Both the position numbers and the translations under genes were made by a program. Positions 47,331 to 58,696 of a DNA stretch of 64,000 nt are shown here, one piece after another (the first letter of the stretch is position 1; every line of letters begins with the position of its first letter). The notes below the pieces were generated by a model that was not told the origin of the DNA, searched no databases, and saw nothing but the letters and a program-made list of their open reading frames with translations. This DNA is from Hanleya hanleyi (taxonomy: Eukaryota; Mollusca; Polyplacophora; Lepidopleurida; Hanleyidae): the NCBI GenBank assembly GCA_036873755.1, contig JAVTVY010020289.1, positions 1 through 64,000 on the forward strand, in the 5' to 3' direction.

Positions 47331-48866
47331 GACCTTGGAGTGAAGGCAATTGGTCAGTAAGCATTGTTTAACCTGGTCCTGTTATCACATACCATATATC
47401 ATTAATCTATACAAAATCCAATGAACAACAGTGCTGGATATTGTCATATCTTTCAACAATCGCGGCTGTCGTTCACATCTGGCACATAGGATGAACACCC
47501 CTTCAGGCACTACATGCCTCATTGTCTCACAGATGTGTTCCATGGAGTCAAAGTCTGGGGATTAAGGATTATGGGTGCTAGTTCTCAAAAACTGAATTCG
47601 ATAAAAAAAAATCATGGAAATCTTCACTGACATTTGGCGCATATATCTCTTTAAACGTTGAGCGAAACTACAAAGTGATGTTTCGCCGCAATAAATGCAC
47701 CAGACCAACTGTAATGGTATCTTGTTGGGCCCTTAGTTCAGACTATCCATGTTATCGTATTTCTTACGTACGCTCGAGCAAATACCTTAGACACTTTCTT
47801 GTCTATACACAGTCATCCCACTATACACCTTCATCGTGCAAGATAAACTCTCTTGTCATTCTTGTGAAGAACAATTTTAAGCACGCAACTAACCGCAGTA
47901 TAAAATGACTGTCCGCCTCTGGAATATTGTCCTTGTCTATCCCACACGAGATGTCATTGGTGATGACGTTGGGCTGTAGTGTTCTTCTTCACTAACTTTC
48001 CATAACTGAATGCTTTTTCAGTAGTTTCTGGGACGTTGAAAACTCTCGTGTAAGACATTCAGTTTGAAAACAGATTATTTAAAGCCATATCCCAAACAGG
48101 CTTCTAAATATCAATATTTCAACCCCAAAGAAGACTGGTTTGAGAAACTGGGCCACGCAGTGGCGACATGGGATGTTCGTTGAATCAATGAATCAATTGG
48201 AAGTTACGTATTCAAGCAGAACGAGATAATATCCAGATTAGTAGACTAACAGGCATTTTGACAAACAAATACCACGGCGTGTACCAAACTTGGAATACAC
48301 CTCCTCCATGGGGTAAAGAGGATCCCTATTCATTTTTTGGCCAAATGTCAAAGGTCAAGGTCGCTGTGGCCGAAAATCAGTACATCATTGAAAATTGTTA
48401 TGTTTATGCTATACGAACAGTTCAGATGTAGATTGGGATGGCGATGAAGAAGGCTATTTATTTTAGTTAGTAGTTGTCTTTCGGATCAACTTCATACGCT
48501 AATCGGTGTAGCTCATGTGGGTCTAAATCCAATGTCTAGATTGTCTTTCTTGGCTGGAAGAATTGGCACTGTCAAAATTGTTTGGTAGCTTCGACTAAAC
48601 AATATTGGGTGGAAGGGTATTGGACCTGTGGATATTGGGTACCGTTCATTCCGACGCAACCAAAAAAATCCAAATTCATTTCCACCCACTCATTTTGAGA
48701 CGGTAAGAGAATGTGGTGGGAATTTCATCCGTACGCGTATGCCTCTGCTCTTACCCTACACAAAAACATAGAAAAAGTATCCATAGATTGATGTTTTCGT
48801 CATTGTCACGAGATTTAGCTGAATAGGCAAACTATTCAATTCAGCACAAAGTGGAGAATAAAATGT
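47331..48866. other. No recognisable gene
   Basis: A single nuclear-receptor half-site cluster, GTCAAAGGTCAAGGTC, lies near 48348, resembling the element at 57.3-58.7 kb. Otherwise nothing is recognised. Confidence 0.45.
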
Positions 48867-49293
48867 CGGTGTGATGTAACTCATACCCGGTGTGATGTAA
48901 CTCATACCCGGTGTGATGTAACTCATACCCGGTGTGATGTAACTCATACCCGGTACCCGGTGTGATGTAACTCATACCCGGTACCCGGTGTGATGTAACT
49001 CATACCCGGTGTGATGTAACTCATACCCGGTGTGATGTAACTCATACCCGGTACCCGGTGTGATGTAACTCATACCCGGTACCCGGTGTGATGTAACTCA
49101 TACCCGGTGTGATGTAACTCATACCCGGTGTGATGTAACTCATACCCGGTGTGATGTAACTCATGCCCGGTGTGATGTAACTCATACCCGGTGTGATGTA
49201 ACTCATACCCGGTGTGATGTAACTCATGCCCGGTGTGATGTAACTCATACCCGGTGTGATGTAACTCATACCCGGTGTGATGTAACTCATACC
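48867..49293 (+). repeat. 21-bp minisatellite with optional 6-bp insert, about 20 units
   Basis: The unit CGGTGTGATGTAACTCATAC then C. Four units carry an extra GGTACC-forming hexamer (CCCGGTACCCGG), giving 27-bp variants in the first half of the array only. Rare CATGCCC variants recur 63 bp apart. Open frames are artefacts of the period. Confidence 0.9.
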
Positions 49294-50213
49294 CAATTCA
49301 GTCCTGTGAAGAGGAATATTTTACTTAGTCTATAATCGAAGGACCAAGTATTCACCAGTATAACAACAACAACAACAAAAAACAGCAAAAGACTTACGAA
49401 CTTGTACATATAGCGATTCTTATTTATTTCTATTAATATCTCCTACTAATCTCTCACTGTTATTTATTATTTATCTATTTATTTATTAATTTATTTGTTT
49501 ATATAATTAGCGCTGAAAAAGATATTCGATAAACCAAGTAATGTACCGCGAAATTCAAATAAAACATTGAGTTGATGGGCCGCGAAATCCGAATGGGAAG
49601 CGGCCCTTAAACTACAATTTCAACAACAAGGACCAAAAGTATCACAATGCAGGGGAACCGAAGCAGAACTTGGAAATTGGTGAAATGGTCACCTGGTGTA
49701 GTTTTTATTACACAACTTTCCCGGCTGTCTGCTACACGTCGCGGTTTTCAATGAGCAGACGATTTGCGGTTTGACACTTTTCGTTGTTGCGGTTTATATT
49801 TTCTTTTTAATAATATGTAATCATCTTGCGTGGTTTGTGGTTTGTATGACAGAAACTTGTACTCTTTGTGATATTATTCACCTCAAGGGAATTGCACTAA
49901 GATATAATCAGAACCTCGTGACTGGCGTGAGGCTGACAATAAAATAAGAAAAGTTCGCTATATTCATGCATGTGTTAGACTGTCAATTCGGTTGTCTTCC
50001 TCTCTACAGATGTTTTGATAACCTAGTTTAAGTACTTTAAAGGTTCTCTGAACAGAAGTCTGCGAAACATGTTCAGTGTATATGAGTCCCTTCGTCATCT
50101 CCAGTATAGGTAGCCAAGTTTACATGGCTTCGTTCGTTCCTACTCAGCCATGCTTCCTCTTATTGAATTTACATGTACAATCCGGGACCACTAGGCTCCA
50201 TGGGCCGTACGGC
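49294..50213. other. No recognisable gene
   Basis: Includes a (CAA)n run at about 49360-49380 and a TTTATTTATT-rich patch at 49420-49505. Confidence 0.5.
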
Positions 50214-50569
50214 TCTATCCGGCAATAAAACAACTCCTCCCCCCACTCTCTGACACTACTTTTACATAGTTTGGCAAATAAATTGATGGCCATGAGAAGC
50301 TGATGTGTCTGTAATCAGTCTTCAAACCTCAACTGCCGATTGAATTTCTCATTTCAATTCGTACGGGTCACGTGATCGGCATGTATCGCAGCGTATCGAT
50401 CACGTGACCTGTACGAAGAGAGCGGCGGTACTGGTAAAAATTCAATTGGCCGTTGATGTTTGAAGATTGATTGCAGACACATAAGCTCCTCATAGCGATC
50501 AATTTATTTGCCAAACTAAGTAAAAGTAGTGGTCAGAGAGTGGGAATGGTTTTTTTATTGCCGAATAGA
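50214..50569. mobile_element. Palindromic MITE, about 356 bp
   Basis: The two halves are inverted copies around about 50388. Ends are TCTATCCGGCAATAAAACAA and the complement of TTTTTATTGCCGAATAGA. Inner arms are GTACGGGTCACGTGATCG (50361-50378) and CGATCACGTGACCTGTAC (50397-50414). The arms differ by small substitutions, so the element is not recent. It has no coding capacity. Each inner arm carries a CACGTG E-box. Confidence 0.8.
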
Positions 50570-50919
50570 ATAGAATAAAATTTGTCGGATGCCGTTGAAA
50601 AGTCCTCGTCCCAGAACACAGTTTGTGTTCTAAACAATCAGTAGATTTCATTGTGGTTTGGTTCATTTCACCAAAGGGCGATGATTGGTAATGAACAACA
50701 TCAATATGTAGTCAGACTAAGATATAGGAAGTTCAGTATTCCAGAGGCGAATTGAAACTGTTTAACCTGGGAGAGAACGGGACAAATAATTACAATTAAC
50801 TAATAAAGCTAAATAATAAACAACGTGGTACCTGTTAATTTTATGCTAATGAAGAAAATCGCAGACAGATATGGATATATATAAAGCGATCTATTGTCTG
50901 TATATGGAGTATATGAGAA

Positions 50920-51380
50920 GACATGTGTCCGATCCGAAGGAAGCCAGCCGTCGTCCATGAAGAATTTTCGTAATTCATAAGACAATAAAAGCCACCAAAC
51001 TGCATGAAGGCATAAAATATTGAAGCTAGTTAACAGTTTTCAATGATGCCAGCAAGACTCATGATGTGCCCACATGCAGTGGATGTCTTTAGTATTGTAC
51101 CTCATTCACGCTCTGATTATGCCTGTTCATGAGTGTGAGGTTTTCGTATTACACGATGTTCATACGGCCCCTAGCCCCGGGTCAAGCGAAATTAGACATA
51201 CTTTTAATCAATTTGAGAAACTTGATTCCAGCCATTTGCAGGTATAGCCTTGTCGAACCAGTTTATGCGAAAATGTTTTGTGACGTTGATTGACATCGTC
51301 ACATTTTAAACAATATCTAGCGAATGTTACCAGGCAAGATATAATTCATATACATGTAGGGGTAGTTCACAGGGTATAAC
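50920..51380 (-). pseudogene. Retroelement A copy, decayed C-terminus and tail
   Basis: The minus strand has the tail motifs (CAGTTTTCAATGATGCCAGC, CATACGGCCCCTAGCCCCGG, AATTAGACATA) and then remnants of the coding end (CAGTTTATGCGAAAATGTTT, GTGACGTTGATTGACATCGT). No open frame remains. Confidence 0.7.
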
Positions 51381-51894
51381 GCCGAATATTTGACATGAGC
51401 GAAAGCACTTTTCATCCTTAAAAGGGCTAATATTAGTATAAGTCTAAATATGATGTCCCGCTTGGATTATCCCTCAGATCCAGAGGAGGTGAATATATAT
51501 CATCCAAGGCGTCACCTATAAATGGATTATCCAAAGCAAGGAGATCGTCTATATAGCGTTTGGTGAACGAAAAGGAACAGGGTATTTGAAATGATCATTT
51601 TAGTAATTTTTGTATACAGTCATAATAGAAACAGACTTGCCACTTGGCGGTGTACAATTAGTACCCATTAGAATATCTGTATACTTTTGGTATATAAAGA
51701 AACATCTCACAAACAAGGACGTTATGATTTGATTAATTCTAGCTAATACAATTTTGAATAGCCATGTCTATGGCGGTCTTGTTAATGCGTCACCAGTTGC
51801 TGAAAACAGTTTCCTGGAGTACTGCCGTATGACGAAAGCTCGCTGTCAAGATCACTGTTGAGAATGCCAAGCCAGTACAGAACTATATGACGTG

Positions 51895-52240
51895 AATTAT
51901 ATGATACTGTGTGAATATGCATAGCGAGGGAATTTACTGGGATATGTGATAGAGGATATAAGGGAAAATACTTGGGGAAAGCACAGGTGTATATAAGGCA
52001 TTGCGTTATATGATATTAGGTGAATAGTGGGATATTGCATTGAGGAAAATAAGGGGAAATACCGGGTGAAATTACCATGGCACTGGATTATATGATCTCG
52101 GGAAATAGGCAGAATGACGGGAAATATTAGGGGTATTTCTTTGAGGAAAATAAAGAGAAATAGTGACTGAAATATTTGGTAAATATATGAATAGAAGATT
52201 AAGGGAAATAGAGGAAAGACTGGGGACCTGGTCAAGGTTA
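51895..52240 (+). repeat. Degenerate tandem repeat, about 110-bp period
   Basis: About three units share TTATATGATxxTxxGxGAATA, GGGATAT, TTGAGGAAAATAA and GGGAAATA at wide divergence. No gene. Confidence 0.45.
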
Positions 52241-52259
52241 GATATGGATACAGATGTAA

Positions 52260-52425
52260 AGAAAATATAACGGGGAACAGATATTACGGTTTTTACAACA
52301 GCGTGAACTTTCAATATTAGCATATTACTTTTAGAATGACAAAGGATTTCGAATGTTCATTCCATCGCAATAGAGAATTTCATCGACGGTATGCTGGTCT
52401 TGTCGATTACTACGGCTCTTAATCG
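52260..52425 (-). repeat. Dispersed repeat R, uninterrupted (empty-site) copy
   Basis: The reverse complement reads CCGTAGTAATCGACAAGACC ... AAATTCTCTATTGCGATGGA ... ATCCTTTGTCATTCTAAAAG ... CACGCTGTTGTAAAAACCGT. The same sequence exists at 54232-54282 joined to 56472-56575, where a transposon splits it. Confidence 0.8.
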
Positions 52426-54042
52426 ACTGAGTCTTTCGATAGCGACCGTTGTCTTTTGTTGCTGAATGTTTATTCTCATGCAAGTCATGTTCATTTCCAC
52501 TGCATTCGTCCAGGACTTGGTCAGATTATAAAACACTTAAATCACCCAGCACGACTGACCAGAGCATGTACCGCGATTTATCACAGCTGTGAATTCGAGG
52601 ATTGAGTTTTTGACGATAGGATTGTTGTGTTTCGAGCCGAAAAAAACAACAAAAAACATTGCTTACATGTGTTCCTCCCTCCCCACAGAAGTGGATTCCC
52701 ACTCTCCAATTATCGATCTCAACTCTTCCGCGTATTTGTACTGGGCCTCGAAAGAAAAGAAAAAATGTCTTCAGAGGGAACTAATATAAAAGGGTACTGT
52801 TTTCTTCAATGGTCTCCAATAGTTCAGTGTTATTCAAATGACACTTGGGCGATTTAATCTGAAGAAATCTGACACGACGCCTATACAGAAAGAAAATTTT
52901 GTTCTATTGAACAGATGAACAGTGAGATGAGGTATGTCTATTTTATTATTATATACCTTTGCAGAAATATGTCACAAATATCGGGCAATGCTAGGTTCTA
53001 ACCACGTTCGATCGGTTCGGTATGGAATGATGTATTCTTTCGAGAAGTGTGACTGAGAGAATTGTAATCCAAATTACCTTACAGGGCGATCTGATTGGAG
53101 GGATGTGCATGCCGTATTGTCGAATAATTGTGTTCGTCGAGAGATAAATGGAATTTCATGTCGTGTTATATGCATTACATGTCGGTGTATCATTGCCAAA
53201 ACAGGTGCGTTACACCCATCAAGAATGTCAATTTCATCTGTGCGAAGCTCACTGGGCAGGTTTGTAAAGTCGAGTAATTTTGAAGGTGGAATCGAACCCG
53301 CAGTGCATTTGCCTGTCTATTGAGATGTCTTGAGACTATTGTGTAGTGCATGGTGCCCCAGACATTTGTCATCCTTTCAACGGTAAAGGGGCAAATTCTG
53401 GACAAAGTTTTTGCTACATTGAAATGAACATCCGACGATGTTTCTAAAAGTCAACGGCTATCTATGAAAGCTCACGCTCAACTGAGAACCATAATATAGC
53501 ACTATTTTTGTTACATGCAGAAACAGTATCGGCATATGATCTTTCCACACCAAAATCACAGGTCATATAATAATTTTCCCTCGTTTACTACCAAATTAGT
53601 TTAGCGACCTACAATTGAAATTAATATTACTTTTCATCCTGAGTATAGAAACATTATATACTACACTATGAAATTGAGTTGTATTTACTAAATATCATGG
53701 AATGAGTTCAACTTTCCAAAATAATATATAGAAAATAAACTCATTCCAATTGATAAAATATATTATATATGCCCTTGTTATATTTAATACGTAATGAGCT
53801 ATCATCCTCATTACATGGTCAATATACATGGAATCCCATCTATTTAGCACATTTTCAAGGGAAGGATGAGCCAAATTTCAGTGCATATAACCAGACATTG
53901 AAATTAATTGATTTTAGAAACGAAAGAAGTTAGCGTTATCGGGGATCCTAGTCAAGAAGGTCTGATCGAACAGTTGTTCGTTGCAATGTTTGACAGACAA
54001 GACCAAGACCAGATAAGGAAATGGAACGCCCGTCCGGATCGC
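52426..54042. other. No recognisable gene; one tRNA-like box
   Basis: At 53286-53308 the minus strand reads GCGGGTTCGATTCCACC, a good B box, but no matching A box or cloverleaf is visible. Open frames near 52589-52857 and 53105-53405 have no domains. Confidence 0.4.
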
Positions 54043-54073
54043 TATATAACACCACACCTAATGTAGTCCGTCA
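54043..54073 (+). promoter_or_regulatory. Candidate core promoter: TATATAA and TCAGAG
   Basis: TATATAA at 54043-54049 and an initiator-like TCAGAG with A at 54073 give a spacing of 30 bp. A short leader then leads to the ATG at 54122. Confidence 0.4.
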
Positions 54074-54121
54074 GAGTCTGTCTCCATATTTCGTGTAACA
54101 AGCAGACTCACACGCCCATAA

Positions 54122-54180
54122 ATGGACGTATTTAGTTGCTTGCTTTTGTGTTTTACTGTCCTCCATCTCGTGTGGCAAAG
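54122..54180 (+). CDS. Candidate first coding exon encoding a signal peptide
   Basis: The ATG at 54122 opens MDVFSCLLLCFTVLHLVWQ, a strongly hydrophobic 19-residue stretch typical of a secretion signal. It ends at CAAAG followed by GTACTT, a plausible splice donor at 54181 (phase 2). A well-spaced TATA/Inr pair lies upstream. This is the layout of the first exon of a gene for a secreted protein or peptide. No second exon is seen: the intron would have to cross the transposon nest at 54.3-56.5 kb or run further right. It may be a gene, a remnant, or chance. Confidence 0.35.
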
Positions 54181-54231
54181 GTACTTTTCAGGGTTAGCTA
54201 TCAATGCTAGCGTTTCGAAATGTGCCTTTCG

Positions 54232-54282
54232 CCAAGAACCGTAGTAAGAGACAAGACCAGCATACTGCCGAACAATTCTCCA
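54232..54282 (+). repeat. Repeat R, left half of the interrupted copy
   Basis: AAGAACCGTAGTAAGAGACA then AGACCAGCATACTGCC and AATTCTC. Continues after the transposon at 56472. Confidence 0.75.
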
Positions 54283-54284
54283 TA

Positions 54285-56469
54285 GTATGGTGTTCTATTT
54301 GGGCCAAGTTTGCGTCGCGTGGCGACTTTTAGAAACTCGCCACTCGCCACGCGCCGTGAACCTCTCCGGCGCGCGGCGACTGGCGACTTTCTGCTATCTC
54401 TTAACCTGCAAAAACTCGCCAGTCGCCACCCGCCGTAAAACACGGCGAGTTTCGCTCTATCTCTTAACCTGGAAAAACTCGCCGCGCGCCACTCGCCGGA
54501 CAAACCACGGCGCGCGGCGACTGGCGACTTTTGACTTCTAGAATTCTCAGGACTTTTTCTCAAGTGCGCATGCCCGAGGAGCATCAATTATGCAGTTCCA
54601 ATATCATAAATCACAGTCGCGATCTCATAGAATTTGAGGAAGTAAAAGAAATATGGAAACTGTTGAAAGAAATACGTCTTTTCATCTTTACAAATAGGGT
54701 CTTGATAGTTTGTAGGGTTTGTGATACAGGAAATATCAACCCAACAAAGAGCCGCTCTATGGATTAAAACAGCAATAAAGGATCTCTTATACAAAGATAT
54801 CGCCCGTTTTTCACATAAAACTTACGAAGAGAGAAATTCAATCATCCAGAGAAAATGTTAGCATTTTTTCTTACTTTTTTAATCAATATGACGATGACGC
54901 TCTAATCGCTTTCTTAATATTTCATACAGCATATTAGTTGACGTTGCTTTTATCTTGTAAAACAAAATTCCCGCGTCGAGTGCTTTATTGTATCTTACAT
55001 AAGGAACAATTTCAAAGCGATTCATTCTGAATTGAAAACGATATGCTGTTTTATAAATATATATAGGCACTTATATAAAAAAAAGACTAAAAAAACGATT
55101 GAAAATGTTGTCTTGGTGTTAACTTTTTAAAATATACCAGCAGATAATAACGAGAGTGTGCAAGTTCTGCACAGAAACGGATAACGAGTATTTTAATAAA
55201 ACAATATCTGCACATTTGACAAAATTAGATTGCCCTATATGCGTATTGCATTAAAAAGAACTTGTTTCAAAAAACAATTATATTAATTATTACAGATAGC
55301 TTACATCTTCAAAATTAGTCACATAGCATCAGATGTAGCTGGAGAGTTCATTCATTAGAAATTATGTATTTTTATGCACGAGGAAGAGATTTAAAATTAA
55401 ATTAAATGACAGCATGTTTCGAACAAAATATTCCGATAATTGATGCTCCCCGGGCATGCGCACTTGAGAAAAAGTCCTGAGAATTCCAGAAGTCAAAAGT
55501 CGCCAGTCGCCGCGCGCCGTGGTTCATCCAGCGAGTGGCGCGCGGCGAGTTTTTCCAGGTTAAGAGATAGAGCGAAACCCGCCGTGTTTTACGGCGGGTG
55601 GCGACTGGCGAGTTTTTGCAGGTTAAGGGAGTAGAGGACGTTCATTTCGCTGCTCTTATGGGGCTACAACATGGTGATTTGTCGGATTTTTCAAAACAAG
55701 CTGAATTTCCTAACAAAAGTACGCAGACATCTCAAAATGGAATAAAAATCAACAAAAGACACAACACAACCATTTATGCGTTCTACTGGTGGGTCGATAG
55801 TGTGATGGGACGGACCAAAAAATTGGCATTTTAAATTCAACGGTTGGAGGGTGCAAAGTGCTCCATAGGTTAAAAATTATTCCTCCGGAATACCCCCAAA
55901 TTCACTCCTATTCACTTTCAACAAAAAGAAAACTTCTGAATGGCTAATAATTGGAACTTCAATAATATTCTCCACACCCACCCCGATTCCCCACCCCCAC
56001 CCCCTCTTGGAAATAGGACTGAAAAGGCTCAGTTTATCTGTTATACCGCTAATATTTTCCAAGAAAGTATGGTGTCCCCCTGTTTTTATTACATATTTAA
56101 CAAGCACTATATGTGTTTAGTATTATATAGCAAAATTTATTGAGCATCAAAGAAGAAAAAATCCAAATTTCCCTATGTGTTCAGTGTTATGGCTTTTAAG
56201 TGGTATACATGCTTTTGGCTACCATATTTTTTTAACGAGTATGGTGACCCCCTATTTTTTTTCCATGGATCATCTTCTCCTAACCTGATGAAAAAATCCT
56301 GAAATTTAAAAAAAAATTCAACCTCTAGAAATGAACGTCCTCTACTCCCTTAAGAGATAGCAAAAAGTCGCCAGTCCCCGCGCGCCGGAGAGGTCCACGG
56401 CGCGTGGCGAGTGGCGAGTTTCTAAAAGTCGCCACGCGACGCAAACTTGGCCCAAATAGAACACCATAC
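54285..56469. mobile_element. Non-autonomous DNA transposon with 306-bp GC-rich inverted repeats and TA target site
   Basis: The left inverted repeat (54285-54590) starts GTATGGTGTTCTATTTGGGC. The right one runs from 55437 to 56469, minus a nested MITE. Each has internal sub-repeats of the type CTGGCGACTTTT and AACCTGxAAAAACTCGCC, and is strikingly GC-rich against an AT-rich interior (54591-55436) without a transposase. TA is present at both edges (54283-54284, 56470-56471). The empty-site copy at 52.3 kb has one TA at the same point, supporting a TA target duplication. Length before the nested insertion was about 1.46 kb. Confidence 0.85.
55627..56349. mobile_element. TTAA-flanked MITE (piggyBac-type target site), 723 bp
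   Basis: Perfect 22-bp terminal inverted repeats (55627-55648 and 56328-56349), beginning GGGAGTAGAGGACGTTCATT. TTAA flanks both sides (55623-55626 and 56350-56353). Removing the element and one TTAA restores the sequence of the other inverted repeat (CTGCAAAAACT on one side, AACCTG/TTAAGAGATAG across the joint). The interior is AT-rich with short open frames only. TTAA duplication is the signature of the piggyBac superfamily. The family assignment rests on that alone. Confidence 0.9.
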
Positions 56470-56471
56470 TA

Positions 56472-56575
56472 TCGTGATGGAATGAATATCCGAAATCCTT
56501 TGTCATTCTAAAAGTAATATGCTAATGTTGAAAGTTCACGCTGTTGTAAAAACCGTAATATTCATTACCAGTGGC
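56472..56575 (+). repeat. Repeat R, right half of the interrupted copy
   Basis: CGTGATGGAATGAATATCCG, AAATCCTTTGTCATTCTAAA, GTAATATGCTAATGTTGAAA and CACGCTGTTGTAAAAACCGT match the complement of 52262-52375. Confidence 0.8.
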
Positions 56576-56579
56576 TATG

Positions 56580-56705
56580 CGTCGTTGTTACGAGGGAGCA
56601 TGTGTAGGACGGTGTGGGGGAAAGGGTTGCGCGGCATACCCTGTATGCCCAGTGCCCATTGTACTACGATGGAGTGCCCAATCAAACCAACCAACCAACC
56701 AACCA
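56580..56705 (+). mobile_element. SINE-like dispersed repeat, copy 2
   Basis: GAGGGAGCATGTGTAGGACG, GGGGGAAAGGGTTGCGCGGC, CCAGTGCCCATTGTACTACG then ATGGAGTGCCCAA and an (AACC)n tail. Pair of 39195-39320. Confidence 0.65.
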
Positions 56706-56709
56706 AGAG

Positions 56710-57179
56710 AACATGGGCAATTGATAAGAATTTAAGGGAAGTAATGCACGGCCGAGAATTTCATGACTATCATAAGACACCCAAGATGTTAAGCCAGATT
56801 CTCTGATTATTATTTCATACTGATAAATCCAAAACAAGGGTTTACTATTATAAATTTCGTGTCAAATAACATAACTTTATTCTTGAAAACAAAAATCAAT
56901 TCGAACCGTTAGCAATGCTGAGAGCACGGCCAATCGCCACAGAATTGACATGAACCAAAGATTCACAAATTCGTGCAGCCGACTTAATACATACACTATA
57001 TCTATAGCCACTAACTTATTCAACTACTGGAATGCAACTGAGGACTTTGACCAGCACGAATATATGTCCTACGTAGAGGTTATAGATGTGATAATTTGTG
57101 AATCATCGAATTTTGTCTATACGCAATGTAAAACTATAACTGTTAACCATGTAAACAGTGAGCATGAAATAGTAACGTC
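56710..57179. other. No recognisable feature
   Basis: No gene or clear repeat seen. Confidence 0.45.
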
Positions 57180-57302
57180 TCCTCCGTCATCCAATATTCA
57201 GCCGACGTCCACTAAAGACTTTCTGCGTTCATAATCCAAAGACCTAATTCAAATAACAGCATTAGCACCAAATTCAAGAAAAACAAATCATAGTATACAT
57301 AA
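57180..57302 (-). mobile_element. Retroelement A copy 4, tail part
   Basis: The complement reads the terminal tail: CCTCCGTCATCCAATATTCA, GTTCATAATCCAAAGACCTA, AGCATTAGCACCAAATTCAA, ATCATAGTATACATAAC. The rest of the same copy resumes at 58697. Confidence 0.75.
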
Positions 57303-58696
57303 CAAGAGCCCAAGGGGCTTCAATATACGCCCGTATATCTGGAATTACATTGGTTCAAATTTCAAGGTTGTTTAATAGCCTTGATTCCAATTGATCTAGC
57401 AATTATGAGAATGTAACATATATCACATCTTACATTGAATGATAAACTAAAATGAGCTTAACTCTTGGTAACTAGTTGACCTTGAAGCAAGAGCTGAGAG
57501 CTCACATATCCCACACTGAAATCGACAATAGTCAAACACAAGAAAATAGTACTTTGCCATGAGAGTAAGGTATATTCAAAGTTTGGTACCAATCCATACC
57601 TTGAAACTAGAGCTATCGCATAGACAACAGATGTTAGTGGATGAATGGACAGAACGCAACATCGCATTACACGACCTCGTCTTCGACAGGCATATGACAA
57701 TGTGACTTTTAATGATTTCTTGATTTTGGGGTCACAGTGACCTTGACCTATGACCTTGACCTCAATTTTGGTACACAACACATCGTCTTCCCTCAATCTA
57801 TCAATGCACACAAAAAATCATGATTTTTAATGATTTCCTGATTTTGGGGTCACAGTGACCTTGACCTTTGACCTTGGCCTAAATTTTGGTACATGACAAA
57901 CCGTCTCCCCTCAATTTCTCAATGGACACAAAAAATCATGATTTTTAACAATTTCACGATTTTGGGGTCACAGTGACCTTGACCTTTGACCTTGACCTAC
58001 ATTTTGGTATGTGACACATTGTGTCCCCCTAATGTATCTACTGAAACAAAAAATGTTATTTTTAATAATTTCGTAATTGAGGGGTCAGTGACCTTTGACC
58101 TTGACCTAATTTTTGGTATGCATCACTTCATTTCCGCCTATTGAATCCACTCACAAAAAATTAGGAATTTTTAACGATTTCCTGATTTTTCGATCACACT
58201 GACCTTTGACCTCTGACCTTGACCTACATTTAATATGCAACACATCGTTCCCCCTCTAGGGCATCCACTCACCAAAAATTAGAACTGTAGACAGAAAACT
58301 GTCAACGATCAATGATTTCCTGATTTTTGGCAACAGTGACCTTTGACCTCTGACCTCGACCTCAATTTTGGTACGCGACACATCGTCTCCACCTGGCGTA
58401 TCCACGCACAAAAAATTGCAACTGTGGATAGAAAACGTTCACAGATATAGATCGGACACGAACACTTCAGTGATTTCCTGCTTTTTAGGCCAGTGACCTT
58501 TGATCTGTGACCTCGACCTTCATTTTGGTACGCGACACAGTCTCCCCGTAGGGTATCCACTCACCAAAAATTGGAGCTGTGGATAGGAAACTGTCCCAGA
58601 TATAGACCGGACACGAGAACCGGACAGACGGACAGACGGACAGACGGACGGAAACCGCCATACATAATACGTCCGCCTTTTGGGCGGGCGTATAAA
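57303..58696. mobile_element. Element rich in nuclear-receptor half-sites, inserted in retroelement A copy 4
   Basis: Seven diverged units of about 111-154 bp, each with TGACCTTGACCTTTGACCTT or a close variant (starts near 57738, 57857, 57974, 58089, 58200, 58337, 58494). On the other strand these are AGGTCA repeats, DR1-like AGGTCAAAGGTCA and ERR/SF-1-like TCAAGGTCA. The ends are CAATATACGCCCGTATAT and CTTTTGGGCGGGCGTATAAA, next to a (GGACAGAC)n run. I recall similar repeats as common in molluscs. No protein is encoded and no clear target duplication is visible. Confidence 0.7.

Noticed and set aside
48756..49296. Minus-strand frames of repeated heptapeptides
   Set aside because: Artefact of the 21-bp repeat period.
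53890..54066. Stop-free stretch (VIGDPSQEGLIEQLF...) after a TTTTAG acceptor-like site
   Set aside because: Only about 55 codons, overlaps the better-supported TATA box at 54043, no recognised domain.
57458..58560. Minus-strand frames across the half-site-rich element
   Set aside because: Follow the repeat units and match no protein family I know.
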